A stretch of DNA of 43,578 bases from Ardenticatenaceae bacterium (GCA_020634495.1 JACKBR010000039.1:1-43578); one strand, 5' to 3'; positions 14,991 to 23,127 are shown, numbered from the stretch's first letter. The notes: generated by a model from the letters alone, not told the origin. Program-made: numbers and translations.

Positions 14991-17900
14991 TTACAAACTA
15001 TTATTTATTGCCGCCAAAACGGCCGTTACTTCCAAAGACGCCCCCGTTAATTTCGCCACCTCTACCTGCTTGGCCGCAAGCTCTGCCTGCAAATCAGCTA
15101 CTACCTTTTCCGCCTCCAACCGATTTTCTGCCTGAGCCGAGGGGTGAGCCATTACCCACAGCAGCAACGGCAGCGCTTCAGATTCTTGGTTTGTAGCCGC
15201 ATACAACATGCCAATTTCAAAAATAGCCATCGGAATCAAATAATCATACTTTTGGCGAATGGCTTGCTGCAAAGCCTGGTATAAAACCTGTCTGGCCTCC
15301 TCAAATCGGGCCGCCTGCCGGTAAACCGCTGCCAACATCGTTTGGGCATGAATCACCGCCTGATTATGGTTACTTTCCGCAAACAGCTTCATCCCCCGCT
15401 GCAAACTTTGCTCCGCCTGAACAAAATCGCCAGCCTCTTGAGCCAGCGCCCCCAAATTGCTGTAAATCACAGCTTCAGACGCCCGGTCGCCAACCTTTTG
15501 GCACAACGGCAGCACTTCTTCGTAATGGGTTTTGGCCAGGGTAAATTCTTTAAGCAGGTAATAGACATTGCCCAGGTTGGTCAGCGAAGAGCGAAGACCG
15601 TGCTCATCCTGAAGTTGACGGGCAATTGCCACACTTTCTTCCAAATGCAGCCGCGCCTGCTGCCAATCGCCAGTAATGTTGTGCCAGGCTCCCAAAGCAC
15701 TCAGCGCATCGGCGATACCGCGTGCATCTTCCGTGCGGCGGTAGTTGGCCAGGCTCTCCTGAAATTCCTGCCCAGCCATTTCGTACACACCACTTAAAAC
15801 GTTCAAATATCCTTTGTTAAGTAACAAAAAGCCCAATTCTTCTGGGTCATCCAGCTGGCGCACAAGAGGCAAGGCTTGCTGAAAAAGCGATTCTGCCAGC
15901 TCTCGTTGCCCCATCCAGGCAGCAAATGAGGCCCGACGTGCCAGCACTTTGCCATAAAGCGCCTGAACCACAGCCACCTCGTCCACAGCCAAAAGTGATT
16001 CCAGGGCAACGGCCGTTTGCGCCAGCCAATCCGCCCCCTCCTGAAAACGACTTTGCGAATTGTAAAAAGTGCGCAAGCTCTTTAACCCTTGTGCTAATAA
16101 TTCCAACTGTCGCTGCGCCAACGCCCAACTCCAGGCCAGACGTATATTGCCCAGATCAGTTTGAATCGCTTGAAAGGCTTCTGCTTCGGCCGTGGTGAAC
16201 AGCCTTTTTTCATGCTGCTGCAAGGCGCTCATATAAAAGCGGGCATGATTTTGACCAAGGCTGTGCTGCTGAGATGGTTCTAGCTGCTGGGCGGCATATT
16301 GGCGCAGGACGTTGTGCAGTTGGTAACGGCCGTTTTCCAGCCGGTACAGCAGCGATTTATCCACCAGAGCCGCCAGCCCGCTGCGCGTTGCGCCGCACAC
16401 TTTTTCGGCTGCATCCAGGCTAAAGCTGCCCACAAACACAGAAAGCGCGGCAAACAGCGCCTGCGCCTCTGGCGTAAGCAGCGGCCAAACGTTGTCAAAC
16501 ACGGCCCGCAGGCTGCGGTGGCGCGGCGGCATGTCGCGATACGTCGTCGCCAAAATATCCAGGTTGTGGGTAATGGTTTGGGCAATCTCGGCACAGCTAT
16601 AGTGGCGAATGGTGGTGGCAGCCAGCTCCAGCGCCAGGGGCATTCCGGCCACCAGCTGGCAGATTTGGGTGAGGCAGGGCAGCGTTTCGCTGTTGATCTC
16701 CCAATCTGGCCGCACCTGGCGGGCACGAGACAAAAAGAGCTGCACGGCGCTAAATTTGGTCGCTTCGCTGGGGCTGCTGGCCTCTGTGGGCGGCACGGTT
16801 AGCCCGGTCAGCGGCAAGCTTCTCTCCCACTGCACGTTGAGCGTTTCGCGGGAGGTGACCAGCAGCTTGACGCCAGATGTCTCTTGCAGCAGGCGCGCCA
16901 GCCAGGTTGATTCTTCCAGCAAGTGCTCAAAATTGTCCAGCACCAGCAGCAATTCCTGTTCCCTTAAAAAGTTAAAAAGCTGGGTGGTTGGTTCTTCGCT
17001 GCCAGAAAAGTTGAGGCCGCAGGCGGTAGCCACGGCCGTAACCAACAGCGTCACCGAATCCACCCCCACCAGCGGCACAAAAAAGACGCCATGCAAAAAG
17101 AGGCCGTGTCGGTGCGCCTGTTCGGCCGCTTGCAGCGCTAGGCGCGTTTTGCCCATGCCCCCCGTGCCCACCAACGTCAACAAGCGACACGCCGGATTCA
17201 GCAGCAGTTCTTGAATAGTTATCAGCTCTTCGGTGCGACCCACAAATGGCGTTGGCTGCGGTGGCAAATTATGGCGCGGCGTCTCCCCGGCAGCCCGAAT
17301 GCGGTTGTGCAGAGCAACCGTTTCGGTAGACGGATCAACACCTAACTCTTTGTCCAGCAGGCGGCGGCAGGTTTCGTATTGGGCCAGAGCCGCGCTGCGT
17401 TGGCCACTGCGGGCCAGGGCCAGCATCAGTTGGCGATGGGCTTCTTCGCGCCAGGCGTCCAGCGCCAGCAGGCGGGTGGCGTAATCAATGGCGCTGCCGT
17501 ATTCCCCCCAGCTCAGGTGGTGCTCAGTAAGCGTGTGCAGCGTGTGCAGTGCCAATTCACGGTAGCGCAAGCGCTGTGCCAGCATCCATTCTTCAAATTC
17601 GGGGGCATCTCGCACAAAAAAGCCAGCTAAAAAATCGCCCCGGTAGAGGGCCGCCGCTTCTTGCCAATAATGAAAGCGTTCTTTTTCTGCCTGATGGCGG
17701 CTGGTATTGAGATGTTGTTCAAAGAGTTGGGTGTCAACTGTGTGAGGAACGGCCGTATCAAACGCAACAGTGTCACGCGTGATGCTTAGATGGGGTTCAG
17801 CCAGTTTGCGCAGGTTAGCCAGGGCTTGCCGCAGGTTGTTTTTGGCATCAGCCTCTGCCATTTCACCCCAGAGCAAAGCGGCCAGCGCGTCCCGCTGGTG

Positions 17901-18029
17901 GGTGCGGCGGGTCACTGCCAGGTAGGCCAGCAAGGCAGCGGCTTTGTTGGAAATAAAACCAGTGACCAGATTACCGTTTTTCTCAATTTGCAGGCTGCCA
18001 AAGAGCTGAATTTCCAAACGCGCTGACAT
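14991..18029 (-). CDS. SARP-type regulator: winged helix + BTAD + NB-ARC ATPase + TPRs (paralogue 2)
   Basis: The start is set at MSARLEIQLFGSLQIEKNG (18029), with GGAG just before it; 1012 residues. It has an OmpR-like DNA-binding domain (about 1-95), BTAD (about 95-240, ending ELGVDPSTETVALHNRIR), an NB-ARC NTPase with Walker A GTGGMGKT (about 286), Walker B LLLVLDNFEHLLE and GMPLALELAATTIRH, then TPR repeats (ALSALGAWHNITGDWQQA, LTNLGNVYYLLKEF, SNLGALAQEAGDF). It is a close relative of the regulator at 9262-12657, but its BTAD-NTPase linker is short (AAGET then PRHNLP). It diverges from the gene set starting at 18126. The direct repeat at 18043-18064 lies 13 bases upstream of its start, suggesting autoregulation or control of both directions. 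Confidence 0.9.
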   Translation of the reverse strand: MSARLEIQLFGSLQIEKNGNLVTGFISNKAAALLAYLAVTRRTHQRDALAALLWGEMAEADAKNNLRQALANLRKLAEPHLSITRDTVAFDTAVPHTVDTQLFEQHLNTSRHQAEKERFHYWQEAAALYRGDFLAGFFVRDAPEFEEWMLAQRLRYRELALHTLHTLTEHHLSWGEYGSAIDYATRLLALDAWREEAHRQLMLALARSGQRSAALAQYETCRRLLDKELGVDPSTETVALHNRIRAAGETPRHNLPPQPTPFVGRTEELITIQELLLNPACRLLTLVGTGGMGKTRLALQAAEQAHRHGLFLHGVFFVPLVGVDSVTLLVTAVATACGLNFSGSEEPTTQLFNFLREQELLLVLDNFEHLLEESTWLARLLQETSGVKLLVTSRETLNVQWERSLPLTGLTVPPTEASSPSEATKFSAVQLFLSRARQVRPDWEINSETLPCLTQICQLVAGMPLALELAATTIRHYSCAEIAQTITHNLDILATTYRDMPPRHRSLRAVFDNVWPLLTPEAQALFAALSVFVGSFSLDAAEKVCGATRSGLAALVDKSLLYRLENGRYQLHNVLRQYAAQQLEPSQQHSLGQNHARFYMSALQQHEKRLFTTAEAEAFQAIQTDLGNIRLAWSWALAQRQLELLAQGLKSLRTFYNSQSRFQEGADWLAQTAVALESLLAVDEVAVVQALYGKVLARRASFAAWMGQRELAESLFQQALPLVRQLDDPEELGFLLLNKGYLNVLSGVYEMAGQEFQESLANYRRTEDARGIADALSALGAWHNITGDWQQARLHLEESVAIARQLQDEHGLRSSLTNLGNVYYLLKEFTLAKTHYEEVLPLCQKVGDRASEAVIYSNLGALAQEAGDFVQAEQSLQRGMKLFAESNHNQAVIHAQTMLAAVYRQAARFEEARQVLYQALQQAIRQKYDYLIPMAIFEIGMLYAATNQESEALPLLLWVMAHPSAQAENRLEAEKVVADLQAELAAKQVEVAKLTGASLEVTAVLAAINNSL

Positions 18030-18042
18030 CAATTGCTCCAAT

Positions 18043-18064
18043 AAACGATCTCTAAATGATGTCT
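18043..18064. promoter_or_regulatory. Putative SARP operator: 11-bp tandem direct repeat (site C)
   Basis: AAACGATCTCT (18043-18053) is followed directly by AAATGATGTCT (18054-18064), 9 of 11 identical. It lies between the divergent regulator (start 18029) and the small-protein gene at 18126. The stretch 18039-18059 recurs base for base at 20375-20395. Confidence 0.55.
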
Positions 18065-18125
18065 CTGTAAGATGACAAAAGAATAGCACATTCCAGAGGT
18101 TAGACGAGATTTTAGGTGGTGAAAA

Positions 18126-18338
18126 ATGGGAAAACGGCCGTTGCGCTATCACAGTTTCATTCTCACCCTGTGGCAAGAAACTGAAGCAGCCCCAGAACAA
18201 CCGCCTGCCTGGCGATTTCGTCTGGAAGACCCGCATACGGCCGTACGCCACGGCTTCAAAGAGATGCAGGAATTGATGCAGTTTTTAGAAGACTGGACGG
18301 CCGTTCCCCCTTCAGAAGAATCATCTGTCAAAACATAA
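18126..18338 (+). CDS. Small conserved protein of the BTAD module (LW-WR family, copy 2)
   Basis: The 70-residue product (YHSFILTLWQE, WRFRLEDPHTAVRHGFKE, LMQFLEDW) matches the 73-residue protein at 13044 in its spaced pattern, although overall identity is modest. AGGTGGTG precedes the ATG. It is the first gene divergent from paralogue 2 of the BTAD regulator, as its relative is for paralogue 1. No signal peptide or membrane helix is seen. The function is unknown. Three ACGGCCGT palindromes fall inside this 213-bp gene, the highest local density in the window. Confidence 0.7.
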   Translation: MGKRPLRYHSFILTLWQETEAAPEQPPAWRFRLEDPHTAVRHGFKEMQELMQFLEDWTAVPPSEESSVKT

Positions 18339-18363
18339 ATAAAAACAATCAGGAGCGATCAAA

Positions 18364-18801
18364 ATGATAAAAATGGAACAAAGTATCGTTATCAATCAGC
18401 CGAAAGAAAGAGTCTTTGCCTTCATTGCTAACCCAGAAAATGAAACAAAGTGGCAGGCCGATTTGCTCGAATCGAAACTCACTACCAACGGGAAGGTGGG
18501 CGTTGGCTCAAAAGGTCGAGACATTCGCCAATTTATGGGCAAACCAGTAGAGACAACGTGGGAAGTGACCGAATATCAACCCAGCCGCAAGATGTCTTTC
18601 CGAGTCATTACAGGCCCCATTCCATTTCAAGGTTCCTATCTTTTTGAGACTGTACCAGGCGGCACAAAATTTACTTTTAGCGCCTGGGCAGAAACAAAAG
18701 GCCTATCCAAATTATTCGATCCTGTCGTCAACCGGATAGGTAAAAAGCAGTATGAACGCGATCTGGCAACCCTAAAAACAGTTCTGGAAATGCAGTCATA
18801 G
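18364..18801 (+). CDS. SRPBCC (START-like) domain protein
   Basis: The 145-residue product has the polyketide-cyclase/SRPBCC layout: MEQSIVINQPKERVFAFIAN, the PENETKWQADLLES helix, TWEVTEYQPSRKMSFRV, GSYLFETVPGGTKFTFSAW and a long C-terminal helix (KKQYERDLATLKTVLE). These proteins bind hydrophobic ligands in a central cavity; the ligand is unknown. AGGAGCGATC precedes the ATG at 18364 (a second ATG at 18373 is possible). It lies 25 bases after the small LW-WR gene, within the presumed second-module operon. Confidence 0.82.
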   Translation: MIKMEQSIVINQPKERVFAFIANPENETKWQADLLESKLTTNGKVGVGSKGRDIRQFMGKPVETTWEVTEYQPSRKMSFRVITGPIPFQGSYLFETVPGGTKFTFSAWAETKGLSKLFDPVVNRIGKKQYERDLATLKTVLEMQS

Positions 18802-18835
18802 TTTTGTAAATTCAAATCCAAAGGAGATTTTTGAA

Positions 18836-19270
18836 ATGAAAAAATTACAGTGGTGGTTTCGAATTGTTGGTGTGTGGTATTTGCTGCTTGGCCTGATGAA
18901 CATCTACATGATGTTTCTGGGCAGCCCGGACTATTTGGCCCAAAACATTCCCTTTCCCACAGATGAATGGGCCATCCGAGCCTTTGTCGATGGCTGGTCA
19001 CCCTTTCTGTTTGAGATGTTTGGCATTGCTACCTTTGCCCTGTGGGCTTCTCGCAGCCCTGGCAAATATGTTAGTGCGGCTTTGCTCTTGGTTTGGTTGG
19101 AGTTCACTCACGGCGTTTTGGACGATATTTTCTTGATTGCCAGAGGGTATGAAGCAAGTGGCTACATCGGCTTCATCGTTATCCATCTGATCATCATCGC
19201 AACGGGCCTCGTTTTTTCCCGTCGGGTGCAAACAGAGTCCCCAAGCACTCAGTTGGGGATGGCTGACTGA
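18836..19270 (+). CDS. BphX-like integral membrane protein
   Basis: The 144-residue product has four hydrophobic helices (WWFRIVGVWYLLLGLMNIYM, FLFEMFGIATFALWA, YVSAALLLVWLEFTHGVLDD, YIGFIVIHLIIIATGLVF). The pattern resembles BphX proteins first noted in biphenyl-degradation clusters, whose function is not known. AAAGGAGATT precedes the ATG. It lies 34 bases after the SRPBCC gene and is probably co-transcribed. A conserved Glu-Phe-Thr-His group in the third helix could bind a metal or quinone (speculative). Confidence 0.7.
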   Translation: MKKLQWWFRIVGVWYLLLGLMNIYMMFLGSPDYLAQNIPFPTDEWAIRAFVDGWSPFLFEMFGIATFALWASRSPGKYVSAALLLVWLEFTHGVLDDIFLIARGYEASGYIGFIVIHLIIIATGLVFSRRVQTESPSTQLGMAD

Positions 19271-19304
19271 GTTGTAATCATAAAAAGGATGTAACTATAC
19301 AGAC

Positions 19305-19356
19305 CCTAAGGGTTTGCTCCGGAGCAATCTGACCTTTTAGAGATTAAACCCTTAGG
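19305..19356. repeat. Inverted repeat CCTAAGGGTTT
   Basis: CCTAAGGGTTT (19305-19315) is complemented by AAACCCTTAGG (19346-19356), with a smaller dyad GCTCCGGAGC next to the left arm. It occupies most of the 127-base gap before the cupredoxin gene and has no T-run. It looks like another dispersed palindromic element. Confidence 0.55.
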
Positions 19357-19397
19357 ATCTTACCGGAGGAGCCTGAATAGTTACAAAAGGATAAGAA

Positions 19398-19742
19398 ATG
19401 ATGTTACGGCCGTTTCTCACCTCACTCATTCTCATTTTGCTGTTGGTCGCCTGCGCCGAACCACAAATCAGCGAGATAAAGCTCACCTTACAAGAAATGG
19501 GCTTCAGCCAAAACGAAATTGAGGTATCAGCCAACCAACCGGTGACGCTGCATCTCAACAACAAAGACAGCTATGCCCACGCATTTGACCTGGATGAATT
19601 TGACATTCATCTCCAGCTCGCTGCGGAGGAAACAGCCGAAATTACCTTTACCCCCTCTCATTCTGGCACTTTCACCTTTTATTGCGGTTCGCCAGGTCAT
19701 CAGGCCGCGGGTATGGAAGGTTCTTTGGTGGTTATGCCGTAA
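19398..19742 (+). CDS. Cupredoxin lipoprotein
   Basis: The 114-residue product starts with a lipoprotein signal (FLTSLILILLLVACAEP) and has a cupredoxin domain with His in YAHAFDLDEFD and Cys, His and Met in YCGSPGHQAAGM. It is the counterpart of the membrane-anchored cupredoxin at 13880, with a lipid anchor instead of a helix. It should face outward and carry electrons, possibly to or from the di-heme cytochrome encoded downstream. AAAAGGATAAGAA precedes the ATG. Confidence 0.85.
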   Translation: MMLRPFLTSLILILLLVACAEPQISEIKLTLQEMGFSQNEIEVSANQPVTLHLNNKDSYAHAFDLDEFDIHLQLAAEETAEITFTPSHSGTFTFYCGSPGHQAAGMEGSLVVMP

Positions 19743-19878
19743 ACGGCCGTGTTCATAACTGATGTTGCGCCGCGTCACAAGCTTCCTACCCGCTGCCCAC
19801 CTGGATGTAGCTGATCAGATTATTCATAAGAGGCTTACCCCTGTAAAGACGGTAGCCATCTCAATAGGAGATTTTCAC

Positions 19879-20364
19879 ATGTCTATGCTCAATAACAAAT
19901 CCATTCTGGAAGCCATCGTTCAAAAGTCGGGGGAGGGCGAAACGCTTTCAGCCATGGGCATCACAATCAGTTACAAAGTTGTTGGCACACAATCTGATGG
20001 GCAGTGGCTGGTGTTGGAATACCTGGCTCCAACACAGTTTTCTGGCCCACCGCCCCATGTGCACAAAGTCACCACCGAGATTTTTTATGTGTTGGAGGGG
20101 TGTTTGACAGTAGAGACGAATGGACAGGCGACCGAGTTGGGGGTAGGTGGGTTAGCCTTTGTACCGCCCGGCACGGCGCATACCTTTGCCAATGCAACAA
20201 ATGCCCCTGTGAAATTTTTGCTGGTTGCCTCTCCGGCCGGGCTGGAAAACTACTTTACCGAGATGGGTGAGATGTTGCAAAACGAACCATCGTGGCCGCC
20301 GCAAGATATGAGCAAGGTGGTAGCTTTAATGACGAAATATGACACGTTTGCGCCCAGTAATTGA
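19879..20364 (+). CDS. Cupin-domain protein
   Basis: The start at 19879 (MSMLNNKSILEAIV) is set by AGGAGATTTTCAC directly upstream. The 161-residue product has the two cupin motifs: PPPHVHKVTTEIFYVLEG (metal ligands His, His, Glu) and AFVPPGTAHTFAN (His). It is a small single-domain cupin, cytoplasmic, perhaps a dioxygenase-like or sensor protein; the substrate is unknown. It sits in the second BTAD module between the cupredoxin lipoprotein and the cytochrome. Confidence 0.83.
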   Translation: MSMLNNKSILEAIVQKSGEGETLSAMGITISYKVVGTQSDGQWLVLEYLAPTQFSGPPPHVHKVTTEIFYVLEGCLTVETNGQATELGVGGLAFVPPGTAHTFANATNAPVKFLLVASPAGLENYFTEMGEMLQNEPSWPPQDMSKVVALMTKYDTFAPSN

Positions 20365-20378
20365 TCGTTTTAGGCAAT

Positions 20379-20400
20379 AAACGATCTCTAAATGAACGGC
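20379..20400. promoter_or_regulatory. Putative SARP operator (site D)
   Basis: AAACGATCTCT (20379-20389) is followed by AAATGAACGGC (20390-20400); the second half keeps AAATGA. Positions 20375-20395 are identical to 18039-18059 (site C), far more than chance allows. It lies 38 bases before the cytochrome c gene, so the cytochrome is a likely target of the same regulator. Confidence 0.5.
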
Positions 20401-20437
20401 CGTTACACTACCCCTAAACAGTTCAAAGGAGATAAAA

Positions 20438-21415
20438 ATGATAGGTAACTTTGTTGTTTTATTAATTGTAATTGGTTTGGTTGTCTTATTTGGTTGGCTG
20501 ACGTATCGGGCGGTACGAGCTAGAAAGTTGTGGGTGAAAATTGTCGGTGGGCTGCTGGCGGGCTTGATGACCCTGATTTTGGCCGCGATGGTTTTCATGG
20601 GCGGCAAGGGCATTGCCGCCACCTATTCTCCCGGTGCACCAGATGCGCCTGCATTAACCGTAGCCGGTACGCCGGAGCAGATAGCCCGTGGCGGATACCT
20701 GGTTGATCTATCCTGCATTCACTGCCACGGCGCGGCGGATGCCAGCGGCAATCCTACCGGCGAACTGCCGTTGACGGGTGGCTGGAACATCGCTGCCGCC
20801 GAGGGGTTTGGCTTTATGGGCAGCATGGTCACTGAAAACCTCACGCCCGGCGGCAAGCTGGCCGGGTACAGCGATGGCGAGCTGTTCCGCGTTTTACGGC
20901 ACAGCGTCGATCAGGAGGGCGTCAAGCTGGGCTTCATGGAATTTTTACCCTACAAGGAGCTGAGCGATGCGGACACGGAAGCGATTATTGCTTATTTGCG
21001 CTCATTGGAACCGGCGGAAACGGCCGTTGCCACTGGCGACAAAATGAACTTCGCAGGCGCTGTCCTTACGGGTTCCGGCATGTTTCCCCTAACCACCTGG
21101 GGTGCTGAAACCATCACCGCGCCACCAGAAGGTGAAACGGCCGAATATGGCAAATACGTCGCCACCTTTGGTGAATGTCGCGGCTGCCACGGCCCAGACA
21201 TGACCGGCACCGAGGCTTCGGCGCTAGGGCCAGCCATCCCCAACCCCCGGCCTCTGGTTGGAGAACTGAGCCAGGAAGGCTTCTTCGAGATGATGCGCAG
21301 CGGCGTAAAGCCAGATGGCACGTCTTTCCCGGAAACCATGCCCTGGCAAATCGCTGCCAAAATGACCGACAGCGATCTGGCTGCCCTGTATGCTTACCTG
21401 ACAACTGCACCATAG
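20438..21415 (+). CDS. Membrane-bound di-heme cytochrome c
   Basis: The 325-residue product has two N-terminal membrane helices (about 3-22 and 34-55), then two c-type heme sites, CIHCH (about 93-97) and CRGCH (about 247-251), each opening a cytochrome c domain. MEFLPYKELSDADTEAIIAYLRSLEP closes the first domain and DSDLAALYAYLTT the second. The layout resembles the cytochrome subunits of alcohol or aldehyde dehydrogenases and similar electron acceptors. With the cupredoxins it suggests an extracytoplasmic electron-transfer chain. AAAGGAGAT precedes the ATG. A direct repeat identical to the regulator's own site lies just upstream. Confidence 0.88.
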   Translation: MIGNFVVLLIVIGLVVLFGWLTYRAVRARKLWVKIVGGLLAGLMTLILAAMVFMGGKGIAATYSPGAPDAPALTVAGTPEQIARGGYLVDLSCIHCHGAADASGNPTGELPLTGGWNIAAAEGFGFMGSMVTENLTPGGKLAGYSDGELFRVLRHSVDQEGVKLGFMEFLPYKELSDADTEAIIAYLRSLEPAETAVATGDKMNFAGAVLTGSGMFPLTTWGAETITAPPEGETAEYGKYVATFGECRGCHGPDMTGTEASALGPAIPNPRPLVGELSQEGFFEMMRSGVKPDGTSFPETMPWQIAAKMTDSDLAALYAYLTTAP

Positions 21416-21418
21416 AAA

Positions 21419-21444
21419 TAAGGGCAGGTCTGAACCTGCCCTTA
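21419..21444. repeat. Perfect hairpin after the cytochrome gene
   Basis: TAAGGGCAGGT (21419-21429) and ACCTGCCCTTA (21434-21444) are exact complements around the loop CTGA. It begins four bases after the cytochrome stop. A T-run is missing, so it may be a dispersed repeat, a mRNA 3' end stabiliser or an atypical terminator. Confidence 0.6.
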
Positions 21445-21461
21445 CTGCAGCAAAACCCGAA

Positions 21462-21814
21462 ATGAATTCCACAAACCAACTTTTTAACTTCCGTTCATCA
21501 GGTACGGCCTTATTGGTCGCCACGATTGTTTTTATGGTCGGTGCGTATGTCGCAGACTATTTCCGACTTCCAATTCCGACTGATTCTCTGGAGAAGCTGC
21601 AGCGCATCGCGAATGATCGGCTTGGCTGGACGGAGCAGGCGATCATCTTTCCGGTTTCCTTCCTGGCCATTACTATCGTTTTTGGCCAGATGACCACCAA
21701 ACTGCCTGCTGGTTGGCCGCGCTGGTAGGTGGGCTGGTTTGGGGTGATTGGCCGCCGTTTATGAGCTACATTATTTTGCTGGCGCTTGCTGTGGGGTTAA
21801 TACGAAAAGGTTAA
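21462..21814 (+). CDS. Hypothetical membrane protein, frameshifted
   Basis: From ATG 21462 the frame encodes MNSTNQLFNFRSSG, a helix TALLVATIVFMVGAYVADYF and AIIFPVSFLAITIVFGQ. Near 21710 it runs out into GWPRW and stop. In the next frame the text continues sensibly as ACWLAALVGGLVWGDWPPF and MSYIILLALAVGLIRKG to a stop at 21814. So the gene most likely encodes about 117 residues with three or four helices and carries a one-base indel. I do not recognise the family. Confidence 0.5.
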
Positions 21815-21963
21815 AGTTAAGTCTGAGAATAATCAGCCGGGCAGCTCTCTGAACAGCGCAAATTGTTAACTTGTTAACCAATCGATCATGCCCTGCTTAA
21901 TTTCTTAGCTCCCCTCAACGTGGCATGATATTAAGGTCATCAATTAATTTTGGAGGGTCAAAA

Positions 21964-22236
21964 ATGAAATCTCAGGTCTCTAAGAAAGTAGTTCCACACA
22001 GCCCAGTGCATGTCTGGCTTATGAGCTTTATTTGCGTCTTCTTTGTCGTTTTGGCTGCTGCTGCCGCCACACGCCTGCCCCATTTCCTGGAAACGGCCGA
22101 TTCCATTCGGGTTATCGGCACGGTCTTGTTTAGCCTATTGGCAGTTGCAGGTCTGGGCGATAACATCCATACACATTATCTTGTTTGGCAACGACAAAAC
22201 AGTTCCAAAGTCACCCAACTCGCCACGCAAAATTAA
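21964..22236 (+). CDS. Small two-helix membrane protein
   Basis: The start at 21964 (MKSQVSKKVVPHSP) follows TTTTGGAGGGTC, a very strong ribosome site. The 90-residue product has two hydrophobic helices (VWLMSFICVFFVVLAAAAAT and RVIGTVLFSLLAVAGLG) and a basic C-terminal tail. No family is recognised. It closes the second module and is followed by a clear terminator. Confidence 0.65.
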   Translation: MKSQVSKKVVPHSPVHVWLMSFICVFFVVLAAAAATRLPHFLETADSIRVIGTVLFSLLAVAGLGDNIHTHYLVWQRQNSSKVTQLATQN

Positions 22237-22264
22237 TCTGACCCATAAACCACAACGCCTAATT

Positions 22265-22299
22265 AAGAACGCTGATGACTTTTCATTAGCGTTCTTTTT
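22265..22299 (+). terminator. Rho-independent terminator
   Basis: AAGAACGCTGATGA (22265-22278) pairs with TCATTAGCGTTCTT (22283-22296), one G-U pair, loop CTTT, followed by T-rich sequence. It ends the second BTAD module. Confidence 0.87.
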
Positions 22300-22331
22300 G
22301 TTTCTCTTTCTGAATTTATCGCTATCTCGGT

Positions 22332-22337
22332 TATAAT
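22332..22337 (+). promoter_or_regulatory. -10 box TATAAT placed for a leaderless mRNA
   Basis: TATAAT ends nine bases before the ATG at 22347, and no ribosome-binding sequence is present. Transcription would start at or next to the ATG. Confidence 0.5.
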
Positions 22338-22346
22338 CACACCATC

Positions 22347-23060
22347 ATGGAAGTACAGTTTGCCGTTGCCAAAATTGGCAAATATGCCACCAGCGAAAGT
22401 GGTGATACGCTAGAAATGATCGAACGGCCGCACGGCGGTCTTTCTTTTGTGCTGGTTGACGGTCAGCGCAGTGGCAAATCGGCCAAAGCCATTAGCAATC
22501 TGGTGGCCCGCAAAGCGATTCAACTGCTCAGCGAAGGCGTGCGCGATGGCGCAGCGGCCCGCGCCGCCCACGACTACCTCTACACCTATCGCGGCGGCAA
22601 GGTGAGCGCCACGCTCAACATGCTTTCTGTGGATATGGAGACCAAGACATTTGTCGTCTCGCGCAATAATGATTCGCCAGTTATTGTTTATACAGTGGCC
22701 CACGGGCTTTATCTCCTCGATGAGCCTTCTCGTTCTGTTGGCGTCCATCGCAACACCAAACCCGTCATTACCGAAATTCCCATCCTGCCCGGCACAATCT
22801 TGGTGGTTTTTACCGATGGCCTGCGACACGCGGGCAGCCTGAGCGGCAACGGCAGCTACGATCCCATCGCCGCCGCCCAGCGCATGATTTGTGACAACGG
22901 CCTTACGACAGCCCGCAACCTGGCAGACGCCTTGCTGGCCGAAGCAAATGAAATGGATAACGGCCGTCCCCGCGACGACATCAGCGTGCTGGTCGTTTCC
23001 GTACAGCCCGGCAAACAAAAAGATGACATACGCCGCATGGACGTGTCACTACCCATTTAG
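22347..23060 (+). CDS. PP2C/SpoIIE-type serine phosphatase
   Basis: The 237-residue product is a single PP2C-like domain: GGLSFVLVDGQRSGKSAKA holds the first metal-binding Asp with a following Gly-x-x-x-Gly-like turn, ATLNMLSVDMETKTFVVSRNND is the central sheet, ILVVFTDGLRHAG holds the second Asp, and RPRDDISVLVVSV holds the last Asp pair. It is cytoplasmic, without a sensor domain. SpoIIE-like phosphatases act on anti-sigma antagonists or other phosphoproteins; the substrate is not evident here. The gene has no Shine-Dalgarno sequence and appears leaderless. The kinase-like P-loop gene follows. Confidence 0.83.
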   Translation: MEVQFAVAKIGKYATSESGDTLEMIERPHGGLSFVLVDGQRSGKSAKAISNLVARKAIQLLSEGVRDGAAARAAHDYLYTYRGGKVSATLNMLSVDMETKTFVVSRNNDSPVIVYTVAHGLYLLDEPSRSVGVHRNTKPVITEIPILPGTILVVFTDGLRHAGSLSGNGSYDPIAAAQRMICDNGLTTARNLADALLAEANEMDNGRPRDDISVLVVSVQPGKQKDDIRRMDVSLPI

Positions 23061-23127
23061 GAGAGACTGGCGATTGGAGACTAGAGATTTCTCAATCGAT
23101 AATCCTAGTAAGTGAAAATGGAAGATT

